64,000 bases of DNA from contig CANHGW010000005.1 in NCBI GenBank assembly GCA_947460175.1, forward strand, positions 39,762 to 103,761, in the 5' to 3' direction. The notes under the pieces are model-generated. The model saw only the letters and a list, made by a program, of their open reading frames with translations, made no database searches and was not told the origin of the DNA. Shown here in pieces: positions 35,291-43,875 of this stretch. The translations under genes and the position numbers were made by a program. The stretch is from Bacteroidota bacterium (lineage in GTDB: Bacteria; Bacteroidota; Bacteroidia; Chitinophagales; Chitinophagaceae). Positions within the stretch are counted from its first letter, which is position 1. Every line of letters begins with the position of its first letter.

Positions 35291-37615
35291 ATGAAAACAA
35301 ATGATGTAATCATAGAACAATTAAAAAAACAAAGAGAAAATATTTTCTTCTCATCACATACAATTCTATTTATTCTAAACACTGATTTAAATGATATAGT
35401 TACTCAAGTTAATTATATCGAAAAGAGTTATACTGAGATAGAATTGATTGGTAAAAATTTAATAGAACAATTTCCAACTGAAAATCATCTATTAATTAAG
35501 CAATTACATCAAAGTGTAAAAGAGAATACAAAACAAGAATACTATGAAAGTATTTTCAAAGACATTCAAGGCGACATACGCTTAGTAAATGTCCGTCTAT
35601 TACCTATTACTGTAAATCAGCTTGTGACAGGATTAACTGTCATTATAAACGACATCACTGAAAGTAAAAATGCAATTTTAAGCTATGATAAACACGAAGA
35701 AGCTATACTTAAAAATGAAGCCGAATTTAAAATAGCATTCAACGAGTTATTGATAGGTGTAGTTATTCATGATAGTAATACACAAATAATTTATAGCAAC
35801 AATCAAGCTACAAAAATACTTGGATTAAGTTCTGAGCAAATGCTAGGTAAGGTAGCAATTGATAAAGAATGGATGTTTGTATATGAAAATCTAGAACCTG
35901 TTTTAGTTATTGACTACCCTGTCAATAAAGTACTTCAATCAAAATCATCAATATCCAATTATAATGTTGGAATTAAGCATAAAGACAATGAACCAATCAC
36001 ATGGGTTAATGTAAATGCTACTCCCTTTTTTAATGCTAACAATAATACAATTGAAAAAGTGATTGTCAATTTTATCGACATCACAGAACAAAAAAATGCA
36101 GAGGATTCTTTAATCAGAAGTGAAAGTAATTTATCGAATATTATCAATAATATTGGTGACCCTGTATTTGTAAAAGATAAAGACAGCATATTACTCATTG
36201 TAAATGATGCCTTTTGCAAATTATTTGGGTTGTCAAGGGAAGATATCATAGGCAAATCACTAGCAGAAGATGTATCAGAAGAAGAAAGAATCAACTTTCT
36301 ACGAATAGACAAGGAAGTAATTTTAACTGGCATTGAAAATATAACAGAGGAATATTTAACAGTTCGTGGTGGAGAAACACTTACGATTTCTACCCGAAAA
36401 ACAAGGTATATTGACAAAGAAGGCAATAAGTTTATTATCGGGGTAATACGAGATATCACTGAGGTAAAAAAGGCTCAAATCGCTTTAATTGAAAGTCAAC
36501 GCCTTGGCGCTATCGGCGAAATGACTTCATCCATAGCCCATGATTTCAATAATTCTTTGCAAGCCATCTATGGCAATATAGAACTTGCTTTGGCAGAAAA
36601 TGACATAAGTGAAACCACTAACTATTTTTTAGAAACCATAAAAAAAATGGTCAAAGATACTGCCATTAGAGTTCAATTATTACAACGATTCGGTGGAAAT
36701 AAAATAATAAAAAATAAAGTTTCAAAAATTAATATCAATGAGCTAATCGAAGAAGTTATTCTTCAATCTCGTCCCATTTGGAAAGAAGAAATAGAGAAAA
36801 AAGGCTTATCAATATCAATTAAAACTCAATTCACATCTCTATCTGAATTAAGTGGAAACGATGCTGATTTAAGAACAGCATTTTTCAATATCATAAAAAA
36901 TAGCGTAGAGGCAATGCCAACAGGTGGCAACATTATTATTCAAACCACTGAAAAAGAGAATAAAATTTTCATCAGCATAAGTGACAATGGAGTAGGAATG
37001 AGCGATCAAATAAAAGCCAGAATATTTCAACCCTTTTATACAACAAAAGGCTATGAACTAGGTCGAGGACTCGGCATGAGTGGCGTTTACAGTATTATCA
37101 AAGAACATGATGGCGAAATATATGTGAAGAATACATCTCCAGGTGTAGGCACAACTATTGAAATTGCATTACCCTTAAAAAATGCAATTGAAGATAATCG
37201 ACTTAACCCTAACGAAAATGAAACGAATGAACATTCATCGCAAGAAATAAAAAAACAATTGAACATATTATGGGTCGATGATAATGAAGCCATACGAACC
37301 AATGCAAGCTTAATGTTAGACATGATTGGACATCAAACACAAACAGCTTCAAGTGGCAAGCAAGCTATTCAGCTAATGCAAGACAATCAGTATGATGTGG
37401 TATTTACAGATATTGGCATGCCTGAAATGAATGGATGGCAATTAGCTGAGTATATATCCGAACAATTTAATCAACGCGTTGTTGTTATTATAGTTTCAGG
37501 ATGGGGAGCGGAAATAAATGAAGAACAATCAAAAAAACACAACGTATTGACTGTGATAAGTAAACCATTTGATATGAATCAAATTGAAAGTATACTAAAT
37601 TCAATAGGTAAATAA
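35291..37615 (+). CDS. Orphan hybrid histidine kinase: three PAS domains, kinase core, receiver
   Basis: A 774-residue cytoplasmic sensor without transmembrane segments. Three PAS domains, at about 12-125, 140-265 (VVIHDSNTQIIYSNNQATKILG) and 275-395 (PVFVKDKDSILLIVNDAF), each ending with a DITE-type PAC strand. HisKA with His417 in SIAHDFNNSLQAIYGN, then HATPase_c with N box SVEAMPTG context, G1 SDNGVGMSD and GRGLGMSGVYSII. The receiver (about 658-774) has acidic residues 663-664, phospho-acceptor Asp707 in VFTDIGMPEMNG and Lys in ISKPF. It has no adjacent DNA-binding output partner, so it must act through a distant regulator. Preceded by a 402-nt gap with a palindrome. Confidence 0.93.
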   Translation: MKTNDVIIEQLKKQRENIFFSSHTILFILNTDLNDIVTQVNYIEKSYTEIELIGKNLIEQFPTENHLLIKQLHQSVKENTKQEYYESIFKDIQGDIRLVNVRLLPITVNQLVTGLTVIINDITESKNAILSYDKHEEAILKNEAEFKIAFNELLIGVVIHDSNTQIIYSNNQATKILGLSSEQMLGKVAIDKEWMFVYENLEPVLVIDYPVNKVLQSKSSISNYNVGIKHKDNEPITWVNVNATPFFNANNNTIEKVIVNFIDITEQKNAEDSLIRSESNLSNIINNIGDPVFVKDKDSILLIVNDAFCKLFGLSREDIIGKSLAEDVSEEERINFLRIDKEVILTGIENITEEYLTVRGGETLTISTRKTRYIDKEGNKFIIGVIRDITEVKKAQIALIESQRLGAIGEMTSSIAHDFNNSLQAIYGNIELALAENDISETTNYFLETIKKMVKDTAIRVQLLQRFGGNKIIKNKVSKININELIEEVILQSRPIWKEEIEKKGLSISIKTQFTSLSELSGNDADLRTAFFNIIKNSVEAMPTGGNIIIQTTEKENKIFISISDNGVGMSDQIKARIFQPFYTTKGYELGRGLGMSGVYSIIKEHDGEIYVKNTSPGVGTTIEIALPLKNAIEDNRLNPNENETNEHSSQEIKKQLNILWVDDNEAIRTNASLMLDMIGHQTQTASSGKQAIQLMQDNQYDVVFTDIGMPEMNGWQLAEYISEQFNQRVVVIIVSGWGAEINEEQSKKHNVLTVISKPFDMNQIESILNSIGK

Positions 37616-37668
37616 TATTTTAGGATTATCCATTTTAAATGCTTAACCCTTATATGCCTAAAATACAT

Positions 37669-37811
37669 GAACACTGATTGGATAGATTAGAATGATTCAC
37701 ACAGAGATTTTAGGACTGATTTCTGCCTTTGGCAGTGGATATAAAACTCAGTATCTTTGCTACGCATTAGAAAATCTGTATAAATCTTTTCAACCTATTA
37801 AATCCGTGTTC
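37669..37811. repeat. Long imperfect inverted repeat after the hybrid kinase
   Basis: The left arm 37669-37711 (GAACACTGATTGG...) and right arm 37771-37811 (...AATCCGTGTTC) are about 40 nt each and complementary over most of their length, with a spacer of about 60 nt. It lies in a 319-nt convergent gap between the kinase and the M23 peptidase, so it may act as a bidirectional transcription barrier; it also looks like a dispersed genomic repeat. Otherwise the gap is AT-rich and empty. Confidence 0.7.
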
Positions 37812-37934
37812 TATTATTCTCAACTATGGGGAATTTCTTTTTGGTAATCCAATAATTTTTAAATTCATCATTCTGTTGAAAATTATAGTATGTTTTCTTC
37901 TATTGCAATATAAATTTTCTAAAAAAGGACTATG

Positions 37935-39290
37935 CTATTCATTATGTTGAATACTAATTTTTTGATATTGATTTCCTGCTTTAATAATATACATTCCATC
38001 TGCTAAATGAGAAACATCAATCAAAGATTCTGAAAAAGTATTAAACAATAATTGGCCATAAATCGTCATTAATTGAATAGGATACTCTGGATTCTCAACC
38101 TTCAACCAATTCTTTACTGGATTAGGATAAACATGCATTTTAGACTTTTCTAAATCACTCGTACTTGCTGCAATAAAGGGATCAATGACTTCAAACGAAT
38201 GAGAACACGTTTGTCCCAAAAGGGTAATATCAAATTTCCAAGTCCCTAACATAGGTGTCAATGGTAGATTATATGTCCAATACCAATAGGATGAACTATA
38301 GGTTAACGGAGGACTATGGGTCCATGTCGCAAAAACTGAATTGTTTGGTTGGTAAATTGTATAAGTAGCAACCTGCCCCACTTCATTATCATGAAAATAG
38401 CCTATAAAGTAAACTAACTCATTGGCTAAAAAGGTATCCTTCTGATTCGTAGTAGCAGGTGCAGGACAAGGATTAAAAACAGGCGCTGCACTATGAGTAA
38501 ATGCCGCATTAATGGTGGATTCATAATAGGGCTTTTGTGTATTCCACCATGACGTAGGAACATTGCAAGTACCAGTATATGGATCTATTAAATTATTTGA
38601 CGCATCATGTAATTCGAAATGCAAATGAGGAGCAGTAGACGAACCTGAACTACCTACTAAACCAATTTTTTCACCAACAATTACCGGATCTCCAATTTGT
38701 TTAGTCGTTAATGAACCATTCTTCATATGTCCATACCAAGCAACAGAACCATCAGCATGCTGAATAAAAACAGCATTCCAATTAGGATTAGAAAAATTGC
38801 AATTTGAATCAGGATTTCCATCATACTTGTTTACGATAATACCGGGAGCAGCAGCAATAATTTCTACTTGACTAGCATTCTTCATATTCCAATCAAAAGG
38901 CCATAAGTAAATATCAACACCCCCATGATTATAACCTGTGTTTAAATCATATGTACGAGAGCCACAATTATAATCTAACACTTGATTTGGATAAGCAAGA
39001 TTGTGATCTACAAAATTAGAAATGCCGAAATAGCTACAATAGTTAAATCCTGAGGCTTGTTTCAATGGCCATTCCAATCCTACAAATCTTGTTTTCTTGC
39101 CTGGTTTAATTTTACCGGAAGCTTTTAGTTGATGGATATTTTTCTGAAGGTCTTCTTCAATTTGTATTCTCAACGAAGTTGGTACACACTCTACTGCCTC
39201 ATGCTTATACTCGCCTCCTCCGGCTGGATGTTGGGCGTACAATTGAATAGTTAAAAAAGAGAATAATAAAGATAGAAAAAGATATTTCAT
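37935..39290 (-). CDS. Secreted M23 (LytM-type) peptidase with T9SS sorting tail
   Basis: A 451-residue secreted zinc peptidase, probably cleaving peptidoglycan cross-bridges or other Gly-rich substrates. Signal peptide to about residue 20 (QLYAQ). M23 zinc ligands are His122 and Asp126 in YNHGGVDIYLW and the HxH of PHLHFEL (His222/224), with a third His near 188 in AWYGHMK. A beta-sandwich of about 120 residues follows, and the C-terminal 75 residues (MHVYPNPVKNWLKVENPEY, ADGMYIIKAGNQYQKISI) are a T9SS type A sorting domain. It stands between two palindromic repeats at its 3' and 5' sides. Confidence 0.92.
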   Translation of the reverse strand: MKYLFLSLLFSFLTIQLYAQHPAGGGEYKHEAVECVPTSLRIQIEEDLQKNIHQLKASGKIKPGKKTRFVGLEWPLKQASGFNYCSYFGISNFVDHNLAYPNQVLDYNCGSRTYDLNTGYNHGGVDIYLWPFDWNMKNASQVEIIAAAPGIIVNKYDGNPDSNCNFSNPNWNAVFIQHADGSVAWYGHMKNGSLTTKQIGDPVIVGEKIGLVGSSGSSTAPHLHFELHDASNNLIDPYTGTCNVPTSWWNTQKPYYESTINAAFTHSAAPVFNPCPAPATTNQKDTFLANELVYFIGYFHDNEVGQVATYTIYQPNNSVFATWTHSPPLTYSSSYWYWTYNLPLTPMLGTWKFDITLLGQTCSHSFEVIDPFIAASTSDLEKSKMHVYPNPVKNWLKVENPEYPIQLMTIYGQLLFNTFSESLIDVSHLADGMYIIKAGNQYQKISIQHNE

Positions 39291-39597
39291 AGTTTTGAAT
39301 TTGTACTAAAGGTACTAAAATCCCATTCAATAAATAAACAGTATTAAAAATACATCGAATCCTTTACCATTTTGATTGGTGTAAGTTCTATGAACTCGAC
39401 TCATTTAATAGCTTTTATTCTTTATTCATCACTTGTTGATATATCATAATGAGTATGATTTTAGTTCACATTACTTTTTACTTCAATTGATTTTTTCTAA
39501 CTTCGAATTATTCCGCCCATTGAGTTTTTATTGTTTATTACACTTAATGCATGAGACTTACGAGTGTAGAAAGTATTGCGAACCAAACAAAAATAAA

Positions 39598-40140
39598 ATG
39601 TTGATCTATAGCTACATTGTTACATTTTTACTCATTACATCTATTTTATTGGTATTGATTTTTATAATTTTAATTATTAATTATAATGTCTTTAAAGATG
39701 AAAGCATACTAGATATACTTAGCAATTCGAATAATAAGAAATCAAAGTGGTTAATTCGTTTAGGATTTATGTCCGCTTTTACTTTCATGCTTTTTATTAT
39801 TAACAATGGAATATTTAAAAATAAAATTGCAAAAGAATATTCCAATGTTATTAAAAATTTTAACACTGAATCTGATAAATTAATTATAAATGACAGTGTT
39901 ATTTTAGAACCAAATAAAATATTAAAAAAGATTAATTTATTCAATTCTATTCAACCAAATCACTCTGGACCTATTAACAGAATTAAGGTAGAAATTATAC
40001 AAAAAGGGTCGAAACATATGTTGATTTTTGGGAGAGATAATATAGATAGTTTAAACTATCATATTTTCGATGAACGATTTCCATCCACGAGTGAGGATGC
40101 GTTTAGAATGATAAGAACAGAGGCATTTAATGGATTTTGA
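39598..40140 (+). CDS. Small two-helix membrane protein, function unknown
   Basis: 180 residues from ATG 39598; two predicted transmembrane helices (about 2-27 and 52-70) and a 110-residue Asn/Lys-rich soluble C-terminal region with IKVEIIQKGSKHMLIFGRDNIDSLNYHIFDERFPS. A longer frame starting at 39433 adds an unlikely hydrophobic, Tyr-rich leader with no promoter support. I recognise no family. The gene is alone, AT-rich, in an otherwise empty gap of more than 300 nt (39291-39597 holds no further feature I can support). Confidence 0.5.
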   Translation: MLIYSYIVTFLLITSILLVLIFIILIINYNVFKDESILDILSNSNNKKSKWLIRLGFMSAFTFMLFIINNGIFKNKIAKEYSNVIKNFNTESDKLIINDSVILEPNKILKKINLFNSIQPNHSGPINRIKVEIIQKGSKHMLIFGRDNIDSLNYHIFDERFPSTSEDAFRMIRTEAFNGF

Positions 40141-40234
40141 TACTCAAACAATAACATATGGTCAATCGAGTAGACTGCTGTTTAAAATGAGCACCACTCT
40201 TTGTAAATCAGCAATGAAATTTTAAAAATCAAAG

Positions 40235-40292
40235 CCACAGATTACACAAATTTCACAGATATTTATATCTGTGTTATCTGAGAAATCTGTGG
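40235..40292. repeat. CACAGAT-type 58-bp hairpin repeat
   Basis: CCACAGATTACACAAATTTC... pairs with ...GAGAAATCTGTGG; the arms of about 25 nt end in CCACAGATT and AATCTGTGG and meet at TATATC. It lies between a small membrane-protein gene and typA (convergent). Its sequence words (CACAGATT, ATCTGTG) also occur in the repeat at 37669-37811, which suggests related elements. Confidence 0.7.
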
Positions 40293-40356
40293 TAAAAAAG
40301 TAACACTAATTAGAGTTTCGATGAATTAAAACTAATAGAGTTAATACTTCATAAAA

Positions 40357-40386
40357 AAAAAGGATGACCACAAAATCATCCTTTTC
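40357..40386 (-). terminator. Rho-independent terminator after typA
   Basis: Stem AAAAGGATGA / TCATCCTTTT, loop of about 9 nt, followed on the minus strand by a run of eight T residues. It lies 18 nt after the typA stop codon. Confidence 0.88.
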
Positions 40387-40403
40387 AATTATCAATTTTC
40401 AAA

Positions 40404-42218
40404 CTAGTTTACAGCATCAGCTTGCATACTTTTTTGTGATTTTTTACGATCATCTTCGTTTAAGATAATTTTACGCATACGAACGAAATTAGGTGTAATC
40501 TCTATACACTCATCTTGCTCAATATACTCCATACACTCTTCGATGGTCATCAATATTTTTGGTGCAATACGATTGGCATCATCCGATCCAGAAGCACGGT
40601 GATTGGTCAATTTTTTACCTTCTACCGCGTTTACCAACAAATCACCTGGCTTAATATTTTCTGCAATGATTTGACCAGCATATACTTCTTCACCTGGATC
40701 TACAAAGAACGATCCACGATCTTGTAATTTATCTATTGAATAGCCCGTAGTAGAACCATTGAATTTGGATATCAATACACCATTGTTACGTCCAGGTATA
40801 GGACCTTTCCATGGTTTGTATTCGCTGAAGCGATGCGCCATCACAGCTTCTCCTTGTGTACCTGTCAACATTTGTGTTCGCAAACCTATTAATCCACGTG
40901 ATGGAATTTCAAACTCTAAGTGTTGCATATCACCTTTTGTTTCCATAACCAACATCTCACCTTTACGACGACTTACTAAGTCAATGGCTTTACTTGCCAA
41001 GGCTTCAGGTACATCGATTACCAATATCTCATAAGGTTCGCTACGCTTACCATCTATTTGTTTTACAATTACTTGTGGTTGACCTACTGTCAACTCATAA
41101 CCTTCACGACGCATAGTCTCGATTAATACACCTAAATGCAAGATACCACGACCAAATACCAAGAATGTATCACCATTGTCAGTATCTTCTACACGCAATG
41201 CAAGATTTTTTTCTAATTCTTTCATTAAACGATCACGTAAGTGACGACTAGTAACAAACTTACCATCTCTACCAAAGAAAGGAGAATTATTGATACTGAA
41301 TGTCATATTCATCGTAGGTTCATCTACTGGCATGATAGGCAATGCCTCCGAAGTTTCAACACATGCTATTGTATCGCCAATATTAAAATCTTCGATACCA
41401 ACTACTGCACATATATCACCAGCAATTACTTCCGATACTTTCTTTTTACCCAACGATTCAAAAATGTATAATTCTTTTACTTTACATCGTTTGTTGGTAC
41501 CATCTGCTTGCATCAACATGATATTTTCACCTTCGTGAATGACACCACGCGTTACACGACCTACCGCAATACGACCTAGGAATGAAGAATAATCCAATGA
41601 AGTGATTTGCAATTGCAATGGACCTTCCGATACAGCAGGTGCTGGTACATATTCCAATATGCCATCTAGCAATGGTGTAATATCATCACATTGTGAATTT
41701 TCTTTATTGAACCAACCGTTTTTACCTGAACCATAGAAAGTAGGGAAATCCAATTGCTCTTCTGTAGCATCTAAATTGAAAAACAATTCAAATACAGCAT
41801 CATGTACTTCATCCGGACGACAGTTTGGCTTGTCTACTTTATTGATAATGACAATTGGTTTCAAATTTAATTGCAATGCTTTTTGCAATACAAAACGAGT
41901 TTGTGGCATTGGTCCTTCAAAGGCGTCTACTAAAAGTAATACACCATCTGCCATTTTCAATACACGTTCTACCTCTCCACCAAAGTCAGCATGCCCTGGA
42001 GTATCGATTACATTGATTTTGGTATCCTTGTACATTACAGACACATTCTTAGATAAGATGGTAATTCCTCGTTCACGCTCAAGGTCGTTGTTATCCATGA
42101 TCAATTCGCCTGCATCCTGATTTACACGGAATACATTTGTTTGATGTAAAATTTTGTCAACTAAGGTTGTTTTACCGTGATCAACGTGTGCGATAATCGC
42201 TATATTTCTGATATTCAT
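40404..42218 (-). CDS. typA: Ribosome-associated GTPase TypA/BipA
   Basis: A 604-residue translational GTPase that acts on 50S assembly and stress adaptation. G1 AHVDHGKTTLVDKIL (about residues 10-24), G2 ERERGITI, G3 DTPGHADFGGEVE, G4 NKVDKP; then the beta-barrel domain, EF-G-like domains III and V (VDEPTMNMTFSINNSPFFGR, PYEILVIDVPEALASKAI), and the unique C-terminal domain starting GNRPRNHRAS-like (here VEGKKLTNHRASGSDDANRIAP). Length is standard. It has a 118-nt leader beginning at an exact -7 element (42336-42343), much longer than the leaders of other genes here, which could carry a regulatory structure. Confidence 0.97.
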   Translation of the reverse strand: MNIRNIAIIAHVDHGKTTLVDKILHQTNVFRVNQDAGELIMDNNDLERERGITILSKNVSVMYKDTKINVIDTPGHADFGGEVERVLKMADGVLLLVDAFEGPMPQTRFVLQKALQLNLKPIVIINKVDKPNCRPDEVHDAVFELFFNLDATEEQLDFPTFYGSGKNGWFNKENSQCDDITPLLDGILEYVPAPAVSEGPLQLQITSLDYSSFLGRIAVGRVTRGVIHEGENIMLMQADGTNKRCKVKELYIFESLGKKKVSEVIAGDICAVVGIEDFNIGDTIACVETSEALPIMPVDEPTMNMTFSINNSPFFGRDGKFVTSRHLRDRLMKELEKNLALRVEDTDNGDTFLVFGRGILHLGVLIETMRREGYELTVGQPQVIVKQIDGKRSEPYEILVIDVPEALASKAIDLVSRRKGEMLVMETKGDMQHLEFEIPSRGLIGLRTQMLTGTQGEAVMAHRFSEYKPWKGPIPGRNNGVLISKFNGSTTGYSIDKLQDRGSFFVDPGEEVYAGQIIAENIKPGDLLVNAVEGKKLTNHRASGSDDANRIAPKILMTIEECMEYIEQDECIEITPNFVRMRKIILNEDDRKKSQKSMQADAVN

Positions 42219-42335
42219 ATGTCGAATTTTATATTTTTTCTCACCTTTTCAACATAAATCAAGCGACTGTTTGTAAGACTAAAAAACAGATCAGACAGTG
42301 TTCTATTATGCTTGGGATTATTCTGTAAAGGCGCG

Positions 42336-42343
42336 CAAAGGTA
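42336..42343 (-). promoter_or_regulatory. -7 promoter element of typA
   Basis: TACCTTTG on the minus strand, exact TAnnTTTG match. The implied 5' untranslated region of about 110 nt contains an inverted pair CTGTTT/AAACAG (near 42258 to 42290) that could form a hairpin. Confidence 0.5.
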
Positions 42344-42476
42344 GTCTAAATAAGTGAAGATTCTGAATTCACGCTAGGCTATTGAGTTAAGAAATGATTA
42401 ATAACCACTTTCTTTTATATAATTAAAGTCTGTAATTCGATCAATATGATTGAAATTTGCTTTTAAATAAATAAAA

Positions 42477-42899
42477 ATGTTCAAACAAAGCCTACTAATC
42501 GTAACTATACTTACACTTATTACCTTATCTGTTTTTGCAAAGAAAAAATGCAAACCGAAACCGAATGAATTAAGTGGTTCATATTCATTGGTTCAGTATA
42601 AATCAACATCAACCATGACCTCCATTTCTGGTGAAAAAACGTCGATTACTATTGATACCAAAAACAAATCATTCAGTGCCAATGTAGGATGCAATAGCAT
42701 TTCGGGGAGATTTAATACCAATAAAAACAATATAGAACCTATGCAATTGATGCAAACAGAAATGTATTGCGCAGATAACAAAATTGAAGAACCCTTTGTA
42801 TTTAATTTGAGTAAGGTTAATGCTTATAAATGGAAAGCAGATCAATTACAATTGTGTGATAAGGATATTGTCCTTATCGTATTGAAAAAGAAAAAATAA
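42477..42899 (+). CDS. META-domain exported protein
   Basis: A 140-residue secreted protein: signal peptide to about residue 21 (LSVFAK), then a META domain (HslJ-like) with GSYSLVQYKSTSTM, SFSANVGCNSISGRF (the core GCN..SG.F motif) and TEMYCADNKIEEPF, where the family has a conserved T-M-C. META domains occur in heat-shock HslJ and in several secreted antigens; activity is unknown. The second Cys of the pair (GCN and YCAD) may form a disulfide. It stands alone, convergent with the lptC operon. Confidence 0.85.
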   Translation: MFKQSLLIVTILTLITLSVFAKKKCKPKPNELSGSYSLVQYKSTSTMTSISGEKTSITIDTKNKSFSANVGCNSISGRFNTNKNNIEPMQLMQTEMYCADNKIEEPFVFNLSKVNAYKWKADQLQLCDKDIVLIVLKKKK

Positions 42900-42901
42900 A
42901 T

Positions 42902-43267
42902 TTAGGATTCACGACTCAATAAAAACCGAGTCACCACTTTCTGCAATTCGCGCCAAAGTATGAGTCGTGTAAGTGAAGCACTGAAAGGCTCATTCAGTTC
43001 AGCAACTTGCTTCACTTTTGATTCGTCTACATCTACCCTATACAATATTTCCATCAAGGATGAACCACGTTTGATGAGTTGATTGAGTTGTGGTTCCAAT
43101 TGTTGAAACAATTCCTGATAGGCCGTGAGTACATTGCCACTAAAGGTCAATTGAATACCATAATTGCCCAAATCCTTCTGTACTTGTGCTACACAATCAT
43201 GTATCATTTCAACCTTGTCAAACCATGGTTTCAAATCAGATTCATTGAGTTTGGGTAGGTGTTCCAT
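42902..43267 (-). CDS. Conserved helical protein downstream of lptC
   Basis: 121 residues, soluble, largely alpha-helical; recognisable segments are FDKVEMIHDCVAQVQKDLG, YGIQLTFSGNVLTAYQELF and LILWRELQKVVTRFLL. Small proteins of this type seem to accompany lptC or related genes in the lineage, but I have no function. No signal peptide, so it is cytosolic, 7 nt downstream of lptC in the coaX-OMP-lptC operon, and translationally close. Confidence 0.6.
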   Translation of the reverse strand: MEHLPKLNESDLKPWFDKVEMIHDCVAQVQKDLGNYGIQLTFSGNVLTAYQELFQQLEPQLNQLIKRGSSLMEILYRVDVDESKVKQVAELNEPFSASLTRLILWRELQKVVTRFLLSRES

Positions 43268-43274
43268 ATCGGTA

Positions 43275-43874
43275 TTATTGTCCAGGAAGGTTGTTTTTAT
43301 TTACACCTATAATCCCTTTTACATTGGTAATTTTATACTCCGTAAAATTTTGATTTGACTCCAGTCCATCACCATAAATGATTTGTGTTGGTGTACTTAT
43401 TTTGACAAATTTTTCAGTGTAAAATTTCTGAATCTTTTCATTCCAAACCAATTCTTCGGTATTCAATTGTTCTTTTTTTGAATTAGTTACAACAACACTA
43501 TCACGCACCAATACATTGCCTGTGTCTTCAAACATTTTACCATATTTCGAAGTAAGTGTACTCAATACATGTAAGCTATCATCATAAAATTCGACACGTA
43601 AGCCATTGCGCATTTCAATGTAAGTAGGTGTGGTATTCTGAACATGATTGAAGGTTTTTGTAAAAAGCTGCGCTTTGGTATGCCCTTCTTTGCTGTATAT
43701 GATATTCACCTCATCTGCCCGTTCAGCATTTAATGCACTACGGTCAAGTGTTGATTTGATTTTTTTGATATCATTTTTACACGAAACCATTGATAACACA
43801 ATGAAAAGTCCAACAATGTAAGAAGAGAGCGTGAGATTCTTTATGTATGATGTCGGAAGAGACATAAGTGTCAT
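43275..43874 (-). CDS. lptC: LPS-export protein LptC
   Basis: Inner-membrane-anchored periplasmic protein that passes lipopolysaccharide from LptB2FG to LptA. 199 residues: an N-terminal membrane/lipoprotein signal ending FIVLSMVSCKN, then the beta-jellyroll LptC domain with EGHTKAQLFTKTFNHVQ, ... YGKMFEDTGNVLVRDSVVV, and the characteristic GDGLESNQNFTEYKITNVKG close to the C-terminus. In Bacteroidota LptC often carries a lipid-anchor-like Cys, as here. It follows the outer-membrane protein gene by 1 nt and precedes a small conserved gene by 7 nt. Confidence 0.87.
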   Translation of the reverse strand: MTLMSLPTSYIKNLTLSSYIVGLFIVLSMVSCKNDIKKIKSTLDRSALNAERADEVNIIYSKEGHTKAQLFTKTFNHVQNTTPTYIEMRNGLRVEFYDDSLHVLSTLTSKYGKMFEDTGNVLVRDSVVVTNSKKEQLNTEELVWNEKIQKFYTEKFVKISTPTQIIYGDGLESNQNFTEYKITNVKGIIGVNKNNLPGQ

Positions 43875-43875
43875 T

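Noticed and set aside
39433..39597. N-terminal extension of the two-helix membrane protein
   Set aside because: Tyr/Phe/Leu-rich with no promoter support; the ATG at 39598 directly precedes a well-formed transmembrane helix.
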